NCBI GenBank assembly: GCA_016934935.1
Contig: JAFGRW010000105.1
Location: 1-64,000, forward strand
DNA from: Spirochaetota bacterium
Lineage (GTDB): Bacteria; Spirochaetota; UBA4802; JAFGJZ01
Length of the DNA stretch: 64,000 nt
Direction of reading: 5' to 3'
Part shown: positions 8,429-17,082 of the stretch, piece by piece
How positions within the stretch are numbered: position 1 is the stretch's first letter
How the letters are laid out: the number at the start of each line of letters is the position of its first letter
Notes under the pieces: model-generated
The model's input: the letters and a program-made list of their open reading frames with translations, nothing else
Told to the model about the DNA's origin: nothing
The model's database searches: none
Made by a program: the position numbers and the translations under genes

Positions 8429-9712
8429 ATGATTTTATTTAATAAAAGCAAATTGCCTGTACTTCTTGTAAGCTTTTCATTATTTTTGTGTATCAATTGT
8501 GAAAACGCGTCCAATGCACCTGAGTACAATCCCGTGCTCTTTTACTCTCTGGACAGGCCAACAATTAAAGAAGAGATAATCAACAGAATAAACAGCTGCA
8601 AAGAGTCCCTGATATTTGTTTCAAATTCAATTAACGACACACAAATTGCCCAGGCAGTTGTAGATGCAAATCTTCGCGGTATTGATGTAACTGTCGTTAT
8701 TGACGGCAAGAACAATGAGTCAGAACAGTTTGAATTATTGATTAACAACTTTGTCCCTGCTCATACCCGAGCTGAAGAGACAAAACTTGCATCTTTTTTC
8801 ATGATATTTGATAACCAGTATCTTATGCTTGGCAATTATGAAATGATAATGAATAATGATGAGTCATTATCAATGGTCTTCGTTGTCAACAACAAGGATC
8901 TTATCAAGCATTTTCATTTCGAGTTCTCGATTCTCTCCAGAGGGGCTTCCTCTGCCGACAAAGATTTCGAGTTTGACCAGTTTCTCGGCCCTATGACGAA
9001 TAATGACCTGTTTGACCCGGAGTGGTATTTGTCTAACCAGATTCTTTTAGAAACCGGAACAAACAAAGGTACATGGAATCAGCTGACAACAGAAATTGAG
9101 AATATGAATGTAACTCCTTTTTTTACGCCATACAACCTTACTGAACTAAGGTATGGTACTTTTGAATTGAATGAACTTAAGACATGGTCTTACAATACAA
9201 CTGAACATATCTTTACTGATTATGAAACAGATGAAACAATAATTGAAAATCATAACGATTTTTACAATATTTTGATACCCGAGTTAAAAAACAGCAAACT
9301 ATCTTTAACAATAGTTTCTAACCAGCTAAATGATATGCAGCTTATACACGAAATAGTGCAGTTGGCAAACAAAGGCGTGGATATCAATCTGTATCTGGAT
9401 TATCAGTTAATGAGTGAATTTTTTGAAAACTTTCCTGAAACAGCAGTAATCCTGGATTCCAGTGTGTCCTCTATTAATCTTTTCAAGACAAAAAGCGGGG
9501 CCTCCCTTGATACGAATATTATAATCATTGATGACAATGATATTATTTTAAGTAACGACAGTTTTACTGGAAATTCATTTAACAACAACGATAATTGCAT
9601 TCTGATAATTAATGATGCAAATAAAATGATTAGTGAAATTGAAAGAATTTTTTATATAAAAAATTACATGTTTATCAATTATTCCTCCGGGGAAACCAAT
9701 AGTGACGACTAA
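8429..9712 (+). CDS. Phospholipase D-fold lipoprotein with degenerate HKD motifs
   Basis: 427 residues. The signal ends LFLCINC, a plausible lipobox. Two halves each follow the PLD pattern: helix IINRINSCKESLIFVSNSINDTQIAQAVVDANLRGIDVTVVID in the first, and ELKNSKLSLTIVSNQL..LANKGVDINLYLD in the second. Each half then has a strand where active enzymes carry HxKxxxxD. In the first (LASFFMIFD) His and Lys are Ala and Phe; in the second (LDTNIIIIDD) they are Asp and Asn; only the Asp remains in both. The following GS.N-like turns survive as LGNYEMI and LSNDSFTGN. Both active-site halves therefore look dead, and I infer a binding or structural role at the membrane surface. It is expressed from its own promoter and may be read with the next lipoprotein 113 bases downstream. 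Confidence 0.6.
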   Translation: MILFNKSKLPVLLVSFSLFLCINCENASNAPEYNPVLFYSLDRPTIKEEIINRINSCKESLIFVSNSINDTQIAQAVVDANLRGIDVTVVIDGKNNESEQFELLINNFVPAHTRAEETKLASFFMIFDNQYLMLGNYEMIMNNDESLSMVFVVNNKDLIKHFHFEFSILSRGASSADKDFEFDQFLGPMTNNDLFDPEWYLSNQILLETGTNKGTWNQLTTEIENMNVTPFFTPYNLTELRYGTFELNELKTWSYNTTEHIFTDYETDETIIENHNDFYNILIPELKNSKLSLTIVSNQLNDMQLIHEIVQLANKGVDINLYLDYQLMSEFFENFPETAVILDSSVSSINLFKTKSGASLDTNIIIIDDNDIILSNDSFTGNSFNNNDNCILIINDANKMISEIERIFYIKNYMFINYSSGETNSDD

Positions 9713-9825
9713 CACATTGTTATATTTTTTTATGATCTCCTGCCGGTCGGACTATTGTTAATAATAAGGGAACTTCGTAATAATAATTAATCGATGTTCT
9801 TAAAATCAGCCATTGGAGCACTATC

Positions 9826-11772
9826 ATGAATACAAAATATCTTTATTTATTACCACTCGGTTTGTTGTTGCTGTTCTTTTTTTGCTGTGACCGATATAAC
9901 GACAAATCCGAAATACGATATATCTACAGCATACACGAAGGTATATCAAACTTTATTGCTGATTACGAAGAACTTTCAGAGCCGAAAGGCATTTTGCCCA
10001 CAACTCTGGATATTGGTAAAGGTGATACGAACATAATTTTAAAAATGCCCAACGAATATTTTGAATATTTCGCTTTTGACAGCAAAACATCTCTTGTTAT
10101 TCTATCATATAACCCCTTTGTTTATATCAATATCCAGTCACCAAAGATTTCGGCTCAATTAAATCTTGAATTCAAGCAATTCAAGAACAATGTTTACCTC
10201 TCTGCTGATGGAAAAAAACCATCACAATCTTTTTTTTACGATGCTTACGACAAGGTTCAGGTTGCAGTCGCGTTTACACCTACTCAAATTCAAACCGTTG
10301 ACGATGAGGATAACGGCTTCAGAGTCATATCACTAATCGAAGACGGAATTGAAGATAACCCTGCTGGAAAAATACTTGATTGCAATCATACTGTTATATA
10401 CACACCGACTTATGAGGACGAAGGTATAAACAATTTGATTACTTATATGCATAAAAATGGCAAATCGCCTTTTTTATACACAACCAAATCTGACATTTAT
10501 CCTCCTCAATATCATGAGGTAGACTTTAATCTTAACTTTTCCTTTATGGCATTTTCGAATAAAAAAAATACTGATGAAACCTTGTCACTTAAAGACTTCG
10601 ATCAGGTCATTCTGTTTTCATCACCCTTTGGCAACAAAGACAAACCCTACGATAAAGATTACCTGAACTCTTTTCATGGTCTTGCAGTTATCATTAAGGG
10701 AGATACGGCAAACATAATGGAATTCTTATCATCAAAGGGTATCGATTTTATTAACAAACCCCCATTCACAAACAAGATGAATGCAAAAATCAATGATGAC
10801 CGTACTACCATTAATCTTGAATGGTTATATGACGGTAATTACAGAATTGATCATCGGCGTGGTATCGGAAACCCTGACAAATATCCACCGGATTTATATC
10901 CCGATAAACACTGGCATGATACGGATTGGATTACCATCGGTGACAATATCACGGGTACAAATTTTGAACACAATGGGCTTGAAGCCGGCTTTAATCACTA
11001 TTTTCGATTAACTGATTTAAACAGCGGTGAATCACTTATGTGCAATTACGTAATTGGTAAAGTTGCCACAGAACAGACAATGACCGACCCGGAAGGTGAA
11101 TTTAGTGGTACTTTAGCCATTACCGAAATCAATCTGGTTGGATCTGTAGCTTTGGAACCCGATGACAACAGGAAAAAGCTTGATGCATGGTTCGAAGTCA
11201 AAAATGTATCAGATTACATTATTACCCTGAAAGATGTTGATTTTTACTACAGAAAAGAGTCTGACCCTTTTGATGAGAATAACATTCTTTTTGGTCCCAA
11301 CCACCCTTTCGCCGGCGAAAACCCTTTAAAAAATGCAGTGGATGCAAATATTTACCCTGGTGAATATTATGTTATAACCCGTTATAAAAAATATCTTTTT
11401 TCCGGATTAATTATGGATAATATCAGCCAGCGCAGCTTCCTTGAAGGCGTTGATATCAAGCCGGTCACAAACGATGATGATGCGGAAGGAGAAAATCTTC
11501 CACGGATTCAACTGGTATATACAAATCCGGCTTCAGAACACGTGGTTCTTTCCGAAACTGTTTATACTGGTCAAATAACTTCCGAGTATAAAAACGGCGT
11601 TCGCACAAGCAAATCAAGATCCAATGTCTGGGGTAGAAGACTTCAGGCACATACCAACTTCCAAATGATGCTGTCAGAAAGTCCATTTGCCTATATCAAT
11701 CCTTTCAGTAATTTCTCACAACTAAATAGCGCATCTCCTGGGAAATCAGAAAGTGCGGGAAGGGAGTACTGA
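9826..11772 (+). CDS. Lipoprotein with a C-terminal lamin-tail-like domain
   Basis: 648 residues; GGAG sits 9 bases before the ATG. The signal MNTKYLYLLPLGLLLLFFFCC is a short lipoprotein leader. Residues about 30-420 are unassigned and beta-rich; a stretch near 395 (NITGTNFEHNGLEAGFNHYFRLTD) looks like an Fn3-type strand pair. Residues about 425-600 resemble a lamin-tail domain: LAITEINLVG...DAWFEVKNVSDYIITLKDVDFYYR...IYPGEYYVITR. In bacteria this domain is common on exported nucleases and PLD-like proteins, so its position directly behind a PLD-fold lipoprotein is suggestive. A strong hairpin follows the gene. Confidence 0.65.
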   Translation: MNTKYLYLLPLGLLLLFFFCCDRYNDKSEIRYIYSIHEGISNFIADYEELSEPKGILPTTLDIGKGDTNIILKMPNEYFEYFAFDSKTSLVILSYNPFVYINIQSPKISAQLNLEFKQFKNNVYLSADGKKPSQSFFYDAYDKVQVAVAFTPTQIQTVDDEDNGFRVISLIEDGIEDNPAGKILDCNHTVIYTPTYEDEGINNLITYMHKNGKSPFLYTTKSDIYPPQYHEVDFNLNFSFMAFSNKKNTDETLSLKDFDQVILFSSPFGNKDKPYDKDYLNSFHGLAVIIKGDTANIMEFLSSKGIDFINKPPFTNKMNAKINDDRTTINLEWLYDGNYRIDHRRGIGNPDKYPPDLYPDKHWHDTDWITIGDNITGTNFEHNGLEAGFNHYFRLTDLNSGESLMCNYVIGKVATEQTMTDPEGEFSGTLAITEINLVGSVALEPDDNRKKLDAWFEVKNVSDYIITLKDVDFYYRKESDPFDENNILFGPNHPFAGENPLKNAVDANIYPGEYYVITRYKKYLFSGLIMDNISQRSFLEGVDIKPVTNDDDAEGENLPRIQLVYTNPASEHVVLSETVYTGQITSEYKNGVRTSKSRSNVWGRRLQAHTNFQMMLSESPFAYINPFSNFSQLNSASPGKSESAGREY

Positions 11773-12085
11773 TACTCTTTATCTAAAATTCATTTTTGTA
11801 AGAAATTTCGTTTAGTCTGTAATCACATATGATTACAGACTAAACGTTCTGTTTTCTCGTATTTTTAATGCCATTACACGCTTTTTATTAGTCGCTACCC
11901 CGCTCTTAAACACATGATTCTTTAAATTTTATTTGTTCTATTTTATTTGAGGTTATCGAAAAATTGCCATTTCTAAAACGGCTATGCTGTTTATAATTAT
12001 AATGAAATAAAAGTAATTTTTAAAATTATCTGTAACAAATTAACACGCATTACATCTATATATCATATTATTAGGAGTTATAGAT
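11773..12085. other. 313-base intergenic region
   Basis: Contains the hairpin at 11809-11846 and, near 11948-11975, a stretch (TATCGAAAAATTGCCATTTCT) resembling the left arm of the repeat at 14479. Otherwise AT-rich with no gene visible. Confidence 0.6.
11809..11846 (+). terminator. Strong 16-bp hairpin, probable terminator
   Basis: A perfect stem (CGTTTAGTCTGTAATC 11809-11824 and its complement 11831-11846) around a 6-base loop, followed by a broken T-rich tract (TTCTGTTTTCT). It lies 37 bases after the lamin-tail lipoprotein gene. Confidence 0.65.
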
Positions 12086-12481
12086 ATGAAAACATTTATT
12101 AAATTACATTTGTTGTTTTTTATTTTTTTGTCATGTGTTAATGATAGTCCCATGGCAGACCATGTGTTTAAAGACATAGATGCTGCGACGGCCAAAAATA
12201 TCATTGAACAGGAAGAAATAACTGTAATTGATATTAGAACAGAAAATGAGTATAAGTCAGGTCATATCCCGGGGGCAATAAATATTGACTTTAGCAGTCT
12301 GGAATTTGATAATATGATAAAATCGCTGAACCCTGGAAAAAAATACCTTGTTTATTGCAGAAGCGGCAACCGAAGCTCCATTTCTGAAAGTTCATTTAAA
12401 AAAGCAGGATTTAGGAATATTTATCATCTTAACCGTGGAATCAATGACTGGATAGGAAACGGTTTTAAACTTGATAATTGA
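12086..12481 (+). CDS. Rhodanese-domain lipoprotein
   Basis: 131 residues with AGGAG 10 bases before the ATG. The signal ends FIFLSC (lipobox), placing it on the outside of the inner or on the outer membrane. Residues about 28-128 form one rhodanese domain: TVIDIRTENEYKSGHIPGAINIDF, then the active-site loop YCRSGNRS with the catalytic cysteine, and a C-terminal LNRGINDWIGNG. Single-domain rhodaneses carry sulfur as a persulfide; the substrate here is unknown. It appears monocistronic and ends at a strong terminator shared with the convergent flagellar genes. Confidence 0.9.
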   Translation: MKTFIKLHLLFFIFLSCVNDSPMADHVFKDIDAATAKNIIEQEEITVIDIRTENEYKSGHIPGAINIDFSSLEFDNMIKSLNPGKKYLVYCRSGNRSSISESSFKKAGFRNIYHLNRGINDWIGNGFKLDN

Positions 12482-12637
12482 TATTGTATTTACTGATAAT
12501 TGATATATCAAGCGGGACTTACGGAAATTTTATTTATATGCAGGATTTAAGCATTATAGACATTCTGTATTAGGAGATTTTTCGACCTTTACTAATGTAA
12601 GTGAAACATGATACATATTTGTACATATTATACTCAG

Positions 12638-12672
12638 AGACTCCGTAGATTTTTTACTCTACGGAGTCTTTT
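12638..12672 (+). terminator. Rho-independent terminator
   Basis: A perfect 12-bp stem (AGACTCCGTAGA 12638-12649 and TCTACGGAGTCT 12658-12669), 8-base loop, then TTT. It closes the rhodanese gene and lies 13 bases beyond the end of convergent fliE. Confidence 0.85.
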
Positions 12673-12684
12673 ATTTACTGTTGT

Positions 12685-13020
12685 TTATCTAAGATTTGTC
12701 AGTTCACGATACGATTTTATGACCTCATCACGAATTGCTTTAGTAAATGAGATAGCAATTTCAGCCTTCTGCTGAGCGATCATTACCTGATGTATGTCAA
12801 CTGATTCAGGTTCGTATATCATTTTTTGATAAAGACCGTCAGATTCGACCTGAAGATTATTAACTTTCCCGATAGTCTCTACCAGCATATCCTTGAATGA
12901 TCCCGATACATTATCATTTACCTTCTCTTTTTTATTATCATCAAAGTGAAGAGGATCAGAAACCTTCATTGTAACAGAGTTGCCTTTGCCAATATTAATA
13001 AAATCTGTCGAAACATTCAT
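12685..13020 (-). CDS. fliE: Flagellar hook-basal body protein FliE
   Basis: 111 residues. FliE joins the MS ring to the proximal rod. The C-terminal 65 residues carry the family signature: SFKDMLVETIGKVNNLQVESDGLYQKMI, then VDIHQVMIAQQKAEIAISFTKAIRDEVIKSYRELTNLR. The N-terminal 40 residues are variable as usual. The ATG overlaps the stop codon of the small upstream gene by 4 bases (ATGA), so translation is probably coupled to it. In treponemes fliE is followed by fliF and fliG; here the next gene is a convergent rhodanese after a terminator, so fliE ends the operon. Confidence 0.95.
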   Translation of the reverse strand: MNVSTDFINIGKGNSVTMKVSDPLHFDDNKKEKVNDNVSGSFKDMLVETIGKVNNLQVESDGLYQKMIYEPESVDIHQVMIAQQKAEIAISFTKAIRDEVIKSYRELTNLR

Positions 13021-13175
13021 ACATTGCTCCTGTAAACAGCGTCACTGTAGAGAGCATGTACACTACCGGAATAGATATTGCTCACCAGACCGCCGCGGTT
13101 ATTTTTAAGACTCTTCTTTTTTGATAAATTATGTGTAATATTTATATCATCTGAAACGTTTTTTCCGTATCTCAT
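13017..13175 (-). CDS. 52-residue protein between flgC and fliE, unknown
   Basis: An uninterrupted frame starts at ATG 13175, with GGAAGG five bases upstream, and ends at TGA 13017-13019, overlapping the fliE start by 4 bases. It begins 10 bases after flgC ends. The product is basic and hydrophilic (MRYGKNVSDDINITHNL, then a lysine cluster SKKKSLKNNRGG, and a more ordered end SGSVHALYSDAVYRSNV) without signal or membrane segment. I recognise no family. Strong ribosome binding site, tight packing and stop-start overlap argue that it is translated and coupled to fliE. It may be a small flagellar assembly factor or simply a coupling peptide. Confidence 0.7.
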   Translation of the reverse strand: MRYGKNVSDDINITHNLSKKKSLKNNRGGLVSNIYSGSVHALYSDAVYRSNV

Positions 13176-13185
13176 GATTACCTTC

Positions 13186-13647
13186 CTATACTTTTGCTAT
13201 ATCCAAAGCACGAGTAAACATTGTTTTGGCATTTGTTACCATCTGAACATTCGCCTCGTAAGATCGTGAGGCTGAAATAAGATCTGTCATTTCAGTAACA
13301 ATATTTACATTCGGCATCTCGACATAACCTTTTTTCGGGCCAATCTTTATAGCGTCGGGATGCTCAGGGTCATAAACCAGTTTGAGTGGCGAGTTGTCCT
13401 CTTCAATTTTAATAACACGAACACCCTTCCCGTCTCCATGTTCAATTCTTCCCGGAACCAGGGGTGATTTGTAATTAGGGCGTATATTAACCGGAGCAAA
13501 AATAGCCCGTTTTCGGCGGTATGGCCCGCTGTCATCGGGTGTACGGGTAGTCCCGGCATTGGCTATATTACTTGAAATAAGATCCATGCGCAAACGTTGA
13601 GCAGTAAGCCCCGATGATGATATATTAAAACTGTCAAACATACCCAT
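13186..13647 (-). CDS. flgC: Flagellar basal-body rod protein FlgC
   Basis: 153 residues, a proximal rod subunit exported by the flagellar type III system. The N-terminal rod motif is clear (FNISSSGLTAQRLRMDLISSNIANAGTTRTPDDSGPYRRKRAIF), as is the C-terminal helix (YVEMPNVNIVTEMTDLISASRSYEANVQMVTNAKTMFTRALDIAKV), which pair as a coiled coil in the rod. A GAGG sequence lies 9 bases before the ATG. It is 21 bases after flgB in the same operon. Confidence 0.96.
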   Translation of the reverse strand: MGMFDSFNISSSGLTAQRLRMDLISSNIANAGTTRTPDDSGPYRRKRAIFAPVNIRPNYKSPLVPGRIEHGDGKGVRVIKIEEDNSPLKLVYDPEHPDAIKIGPKKGYVEMPNVNIVTEMTDLISASRSYEANVQMVTNAKTMFTRALDIAKV

Positions 13648-13668
13648 GCTAAATTACCTCATTATAAA

Positions 13669-14100
13669 TTATGACGGTCTCATTACAGACTTCAGCAGCT
13701 TGTAATTCTGTGTTAAAGCTGTTATCGATGCGTTATAACGCATAAGATTCTTTGCCGCATCAACCATCTCTTTTTCTATATCGACGTTATTACCGTCATT
13801 TCTTGTGGAAGTAGAATAATCCAGATTAACCCTGGAACCTACGCTGCGGACATCCTGATAAGTGTTAAAAGGAATATGTTTCTCGTCAGTTAAAATTCCC
13901 GGAAACTCGTTTCGTTCACGATACTCATTGCTTTTTATCGCGCGACGAAGCTGACTTTCGAAGTTTACTTCACTTCTTTTAAAATGCGGAACATCGACAT
14001 TTGCAATATTGTTTGATATTACTTTTCGTCTGAGTGACTCGGCATTAAGTGATTGCTCTAAAAGGTAATTGGTTGTCATCATTTTACTGTTATTAAACAT
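13669..14100 (-). CDS. flgB: Flagellar basal-body rod protein FlgB
   Basis: 143 residues, the most proximal rod protein. The N-terminal signature LEQSLNAESLRRKVISNNIANVDVPHFKRSEVNFE has VDVPHFKR where many relatives have NTPGYKR, and the C-terminal helix is NVDIEKEMVDAAKNLMRYNASITALTQNYKLLKSVM. AGGGG lies 7 bases before the ATG, behind a small hairpin formed by GCAGG and CCTGC. It heads the four-gene rod operon; no convincing sigma28 promoter was found upstream, but two copies of an AATGAGACATAA motif lie 160-245 bases upstream. Confidence 0.96.
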   Translation of the reverse strand: MFNNSKMMTTNYLLEQSLNAESLRRKVISNNIANVDVPHFKRSEVNFESQLRRAIKSNEYRERNEFPGILTDEKHIPFNTYQDVRSVGSRVNLDYSTSTRNDGNNVDIEKEMVDAAKNLMRYNASITALTQNYKLLKSVMRPS

Positions 14101-14263
14101 TCAAATCCCCTTTTGCAGGATACCCCTGCCTTGATGATTATAATCACGATAATAACCCTTCAAATACTTATACAGAACCATTATCACAAACTTATAAGAT
14201 CACTAAAATATTATAACCTGTTTATAATGTCGGTAATCTGTAAAAATGCATAAGTTATTTTTC

Positions 14264-14344
14264 AATGAGACATAAAAATTTTGAATTTTATTTAAATACC
14301 GGGATTATCCAGAATAACGTTTTCAAAGGGCTAATGAGACATAA
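14264..14344 (-). repeat. Two copies of a 12-base motif, AATGAGACATAA
   Basis: Identical copies at 14264-14275 and 14333-14344, 69 bases apart; a third copy with one change is at 47416-47427. On the minus strand each reads TTATGTCTCATT and lies upstream of a minus-strand gene (flgB, nadK), so it may be a promoter element. Confidence 0.45.
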
Positions 14345-14478
14345 TCCCTAGTCAAAGGCTTTTGCAAGAAATTTTTAAAAAAAACCGCAGATTTGCCATT
14401 TATTTTTGTTATAATTTTATAATGGATATATTTCCGGGATTGATTATTTTATAGATGATATTTCTAAAATTAACATCA

Positions 14479-14554
14479 GGGAACTTCGAAAAATTACCAT
14501 TTTCATAAGACGCCCCCTTTAAGCGCCTGTTTTAAGGAATTTTTCGCAACTTCC
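14479..14554. repeat. Imperfect inverted repeat, possible dispersed element
   Basis: The left arm GGGAACTTCGAAAAATT (14479-14495) is the near complement of AATTTTTCGCAACTTCC (14538-14554), with about 42 bases between. Fragments resembling the left arm occur at 9770 (GGGAACTTCGTAA) and 11955 (ATCGAAAAATTGCCATTTCT), so this may be a small non-coding repeat family of the genome. Confidence 0.4.
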
Positions 14555-14757
14555 TTTGCTCACCCGTCCGGTACCACTTTCTATAAAAAAGGTGCCGGAA
14601 TGCTCACATATTCAGTCTGGTTTAAATGTTAATCGGTGAAAATTGCAATGAAAAGAACAGAGAGCCTTATTATCCAAGAATCATCGCGATTATTGAGACT
14701 TCACTGATTAACAACAATAATACAAGTTGTACGTAATTTCGGATAACGACATTTTTA

Positions 14758-14787
14758 TAAAATGTTTCTTGATTTTTGGGCCGATAC
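14758..14787 (+). promoter_or_regulatory. Possible sigma28 (flagellar) promoter
   Basis: GCCGATAC at 14780-14787 matches the sigma28 -10 box GCCGATAA at 7 of 8 bases and lies about 115 bases before the receptor start. The nearest TAAA (14758-14761) is 18 bases away instead of the usual 15-16, so the call is tentative. Confidence 0.35.
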
Positions 14788-14901
14788 CTGTTTTACAGAT
14801 TAAATAATACTTAATACCGAGAGCCGAAGAGAACATGGTGATATAAAACTGGAATTAATGTTTTGTTTCAAATTTTTCATATAAAACACGGGTTAATGAT
14901 T

Positions 14902-16683
14902 ATGAAAGCAGAAGACAAACGGAAATCAAACTTCAGTATAAAAACCAAAATTGCAAATACCAAAATTCAGAAGAAATTAATAATCAGTCTTGTTTTTATA
15001 ATTTCATTGTTTTTGTCCGCGAATATCTATTTGAAAGTATCTCTCGGATTATCCGGAAAGATCGCGGAAGATCTTTACCAGTCAGTACTAATATCCAAGT
15101 ATGTTCTTGAAACACAAAACAGAATGAATACTATTCAAGCAATTTATGATGACTGCATTGATTATTTATACAATAACAATTTTACCAAGGCCGATTTAGT
15201 ATTATCCAAACAAGCAGTATCAGAGTTAGATGATTTTAACAAAAACATAATTGTAATTAAAGAACAGCTCAATAACGAATCAAGCAGTAAATTAATTTTT
15301 GAAGCGGAAAATTTCGTTAAAGACTATGCGAATCTTTTTGATAATGCCAAATCCAATATAGCTTTAGAGAACGCTCAAGAAAGCATTTATTCTGTTAAAA
15401 GAATACAAAACCATATTAAAAACTATAACGCAATATTGGATATGCTTAAAACAGTAACAGAAAAAAGTTCGGCTCAGCTTCATAACCTGAGTTTACAAAA
15501 AAATGAGTTGGCTCAAAAAGCGTCTACATCTCTGTTACTTTTTTCACTCTTTACGGGTATTCTTATCTCTATCATAATTTCAAAAAGTATTTTAAAATCC
15601 ATTTCCCTGTTTCATGATATTTTCAGCAAGGGAAGTTCAGGCGACCTTAATTCTGAATATCCTGCAAATGAAAATTCCAATAATGAATTTAACAGTCTTG
15701 GTATAATGTTTAACAATTTTTTATCTAAAACAAATTCGGTTATCAAACAGGTAAAGAAAGTTTCTGACGAATTGAGTTTCTCATCTAACGATCTTGCCGA
15801 TACAACTTCCGCGTTTTCTGAAAACACCCAAAGCCAGGCAGCGACCTCTGAGCAAATTACCGCGACATTGGAAGAGGTCGCGGCAGGAATAAACAGCATA
15901 TCCGAGAATACAATAAAACAGCATGGCAAACTGATTGAAGTGATAAAACTTATGGATAATCTTTCTGAAGAAATTGATATCATGGAGAACAGTATTACTG
16001 ATACAAGAAACAGATCTGTTGACATCGCGAAGCAAGCCAAAAAGGGAAATGACGCGCTCAAGTTAATGTCGAGCAGCATTAGTGAAATCGCTTCCAGCTC
16101 TAACGAAGTTACTGAGATAATTCAAATTATAGGAAACATATCAAGTGAAATTAATCTTCTTTCATTGAATGCGGCAATCGAGGCCGCCAGAGCCGGCGAA
16201 TCGGGTAAGGGATTTGCTGTAGTTGCCGATGAGATCTCTAAACTGGCAGACCAGACAGCATCAAGTATTAGTCAGATATCCGAATTAATTGAAAAAAACA
16301 ATGACGAAATTTCGAAGGGCATGCATAATATCAACGAAACAATTTCGGGCATCAGCAAGATCATTGCCAGTGTTGAGTCCATAGATAACATGATGAATAC
16401 CATAATTACTGATGTGAAAAAGCAACAGGACGCTAATAAATATGTCAATGTCAGCATTAAAGATTTAAACAAATTAACTGATGAAGTCAAATTCGCGATA
16501 GAAGAGCAGAGAACCGCCGCGACTGAAATCATGAATTCAATGACAAGCATAAACAACATGATACAATCTGACGCGGCAAGCGCGGAAGAAATCGCTGGAA
16601 ATACCGAAAACCTCTCAGACATGGCTGAAAGATTAAAAACTGAAATTCAGTTTTTTAAATTAAAAGAGAAAACAGCTGTATAA
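14902..16683 (+). CDS. Methyl-accepting chemotaxis protein
   Basis: 593 residues from ATG 14902 (ATG 14896 is also possible; ribosome binding site weak; the frame extends to a TTG at 14863). Two membrane segments (about residues 26-46 and 213-235) frame a mostly helical periplasmic sensing domain of about 165 residues. A short degenerate HAMP follows, then a long methyl-accepting coiled coil. The signalling hairpin is intact: [34 protein letters not shown]. Flanking Glu/Gln-rich heptads ([20 protein letters not shown] and AAEITN-type pairs) give adaptation sites. The product should join CheA/CheW arrays and control the flagellar motor; the ligand is unknown. It stands alone, divergent from the rod operon. 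Confidence 0.92.
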   Translation: MKAEDKRKSNFSIKTKIANTKIQKKLIISLVFIISLFLSANIYLKVSLGLSGKIAEDLYQSVLISKYVLETQNRMNTIQAIYDDCIDYLYNNNFTKADLVLSKQAVSELDDFNKNIIVIKEQLNNESSSKLIFEAENFVKDYANLFDNAKSNIALENAQESIYSVKRIQNHIKNYNAILDMLKTVTEKSSAQLHNLSLQKNELAQKASTSLLLFSLFTGILISIIISKSILKSISLFHDIFSKGSSGDLNSEYPANENSNNEFNSLGIMFNNFLSKTNSVIKQVKKVSDELSFSSNDLADTTSAFSENTQSQAATSEQITATLEEVAAGINSISENTIKQHGKLIEVIKLMDNLSEEIDIMENSITDTRNRSVDIAKQAKKGNDALKLMSSSISEIASSSNEVTEIIQIIGNISSEINLLSLNAAIEAARAGESGKGFAVVADEISKLADQTASSISQISELIEKNNDEISKGMHNINETISGISKIIASVESIDNMMNTIITDVKKQQDANKYVNVSIKDLNKLTDEVKFAIEEQRTAATEIMNSMTSINNMIQSDAASAEEIAGNTENLSDMAERLKTEIQFFKLKEKTAV

Positions 16684-17082
16684 ATAAATTATTTAACAAC
16701 ACAAAAGACAGCTTATCTATTCTTAATACAATTCCATAGAAAACATACGCTCTTTTATTCATTACACCTGCGCTGTATCTTATCCTTAATACAGGCCCAA
16801 TGCAAACGGTTACACTCAAGATTAACTTTCAACTGTGTGCAACACCTCACAAAATTTAGGTCATATATAAGACTATTAATTGTTTAAAATGATGTCATTG
16901 CAGATATACTTTATAAAATGGTTAATAAATCCAAATCCTATCATACAAAATTGCTAAATTCGTTTTTTACAAGCTTATGTATGAAAATATGTTGACTGCC
17001 TTGAATGACTTACATTTTAATAAAATTGAAATAATTCTATCAATTGATATTTTTCCGCATTAAAGCGGATGGGGTTTATTTT
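16684..17082. other. 400-base intergenic region
   Basis: AT-rich, no gene visible. It ends with the promoter at 16992-17021 for the RND exporter operon. I see no terminator hairpin after the receptor gene. Confidence 0.6.
16992..17021 (+). promoter_or_regulatory. Sigma70-type promoter for the RND exporter operon
   Basis: TTGACT (16992-16997), 18-base spacer, TTTAAT (17016-17021); leader of about 55 bases to the ATG at 17083. Confidence 0.55.

Larger units (their letters stand above)
14101..14901. other. 800-base region between flgB and the chemotaxis receptor
   Basis: No gene is visible. It holds two identical 12-base motifs (14264-14275, 14333-14344), an imperfect inverted repeat element (14479-14554), a GC hairpin (CCGGTACC 14568-14575 with GGTGCCGG 14591-14598, one G-T pair) and a possible sigma28 -10 box (14780-14787). 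Promoters for the divergent rod operon and receptor must lie here. Confidence 0.65.

Noticed and set aside
12472-12506. 13-base direct repeat TGATAATTGATAT, 22 bases apart
   Set aside because: Only two copies in AT-rich sequence at the end of the rhodanese gene; likely a local duplication.
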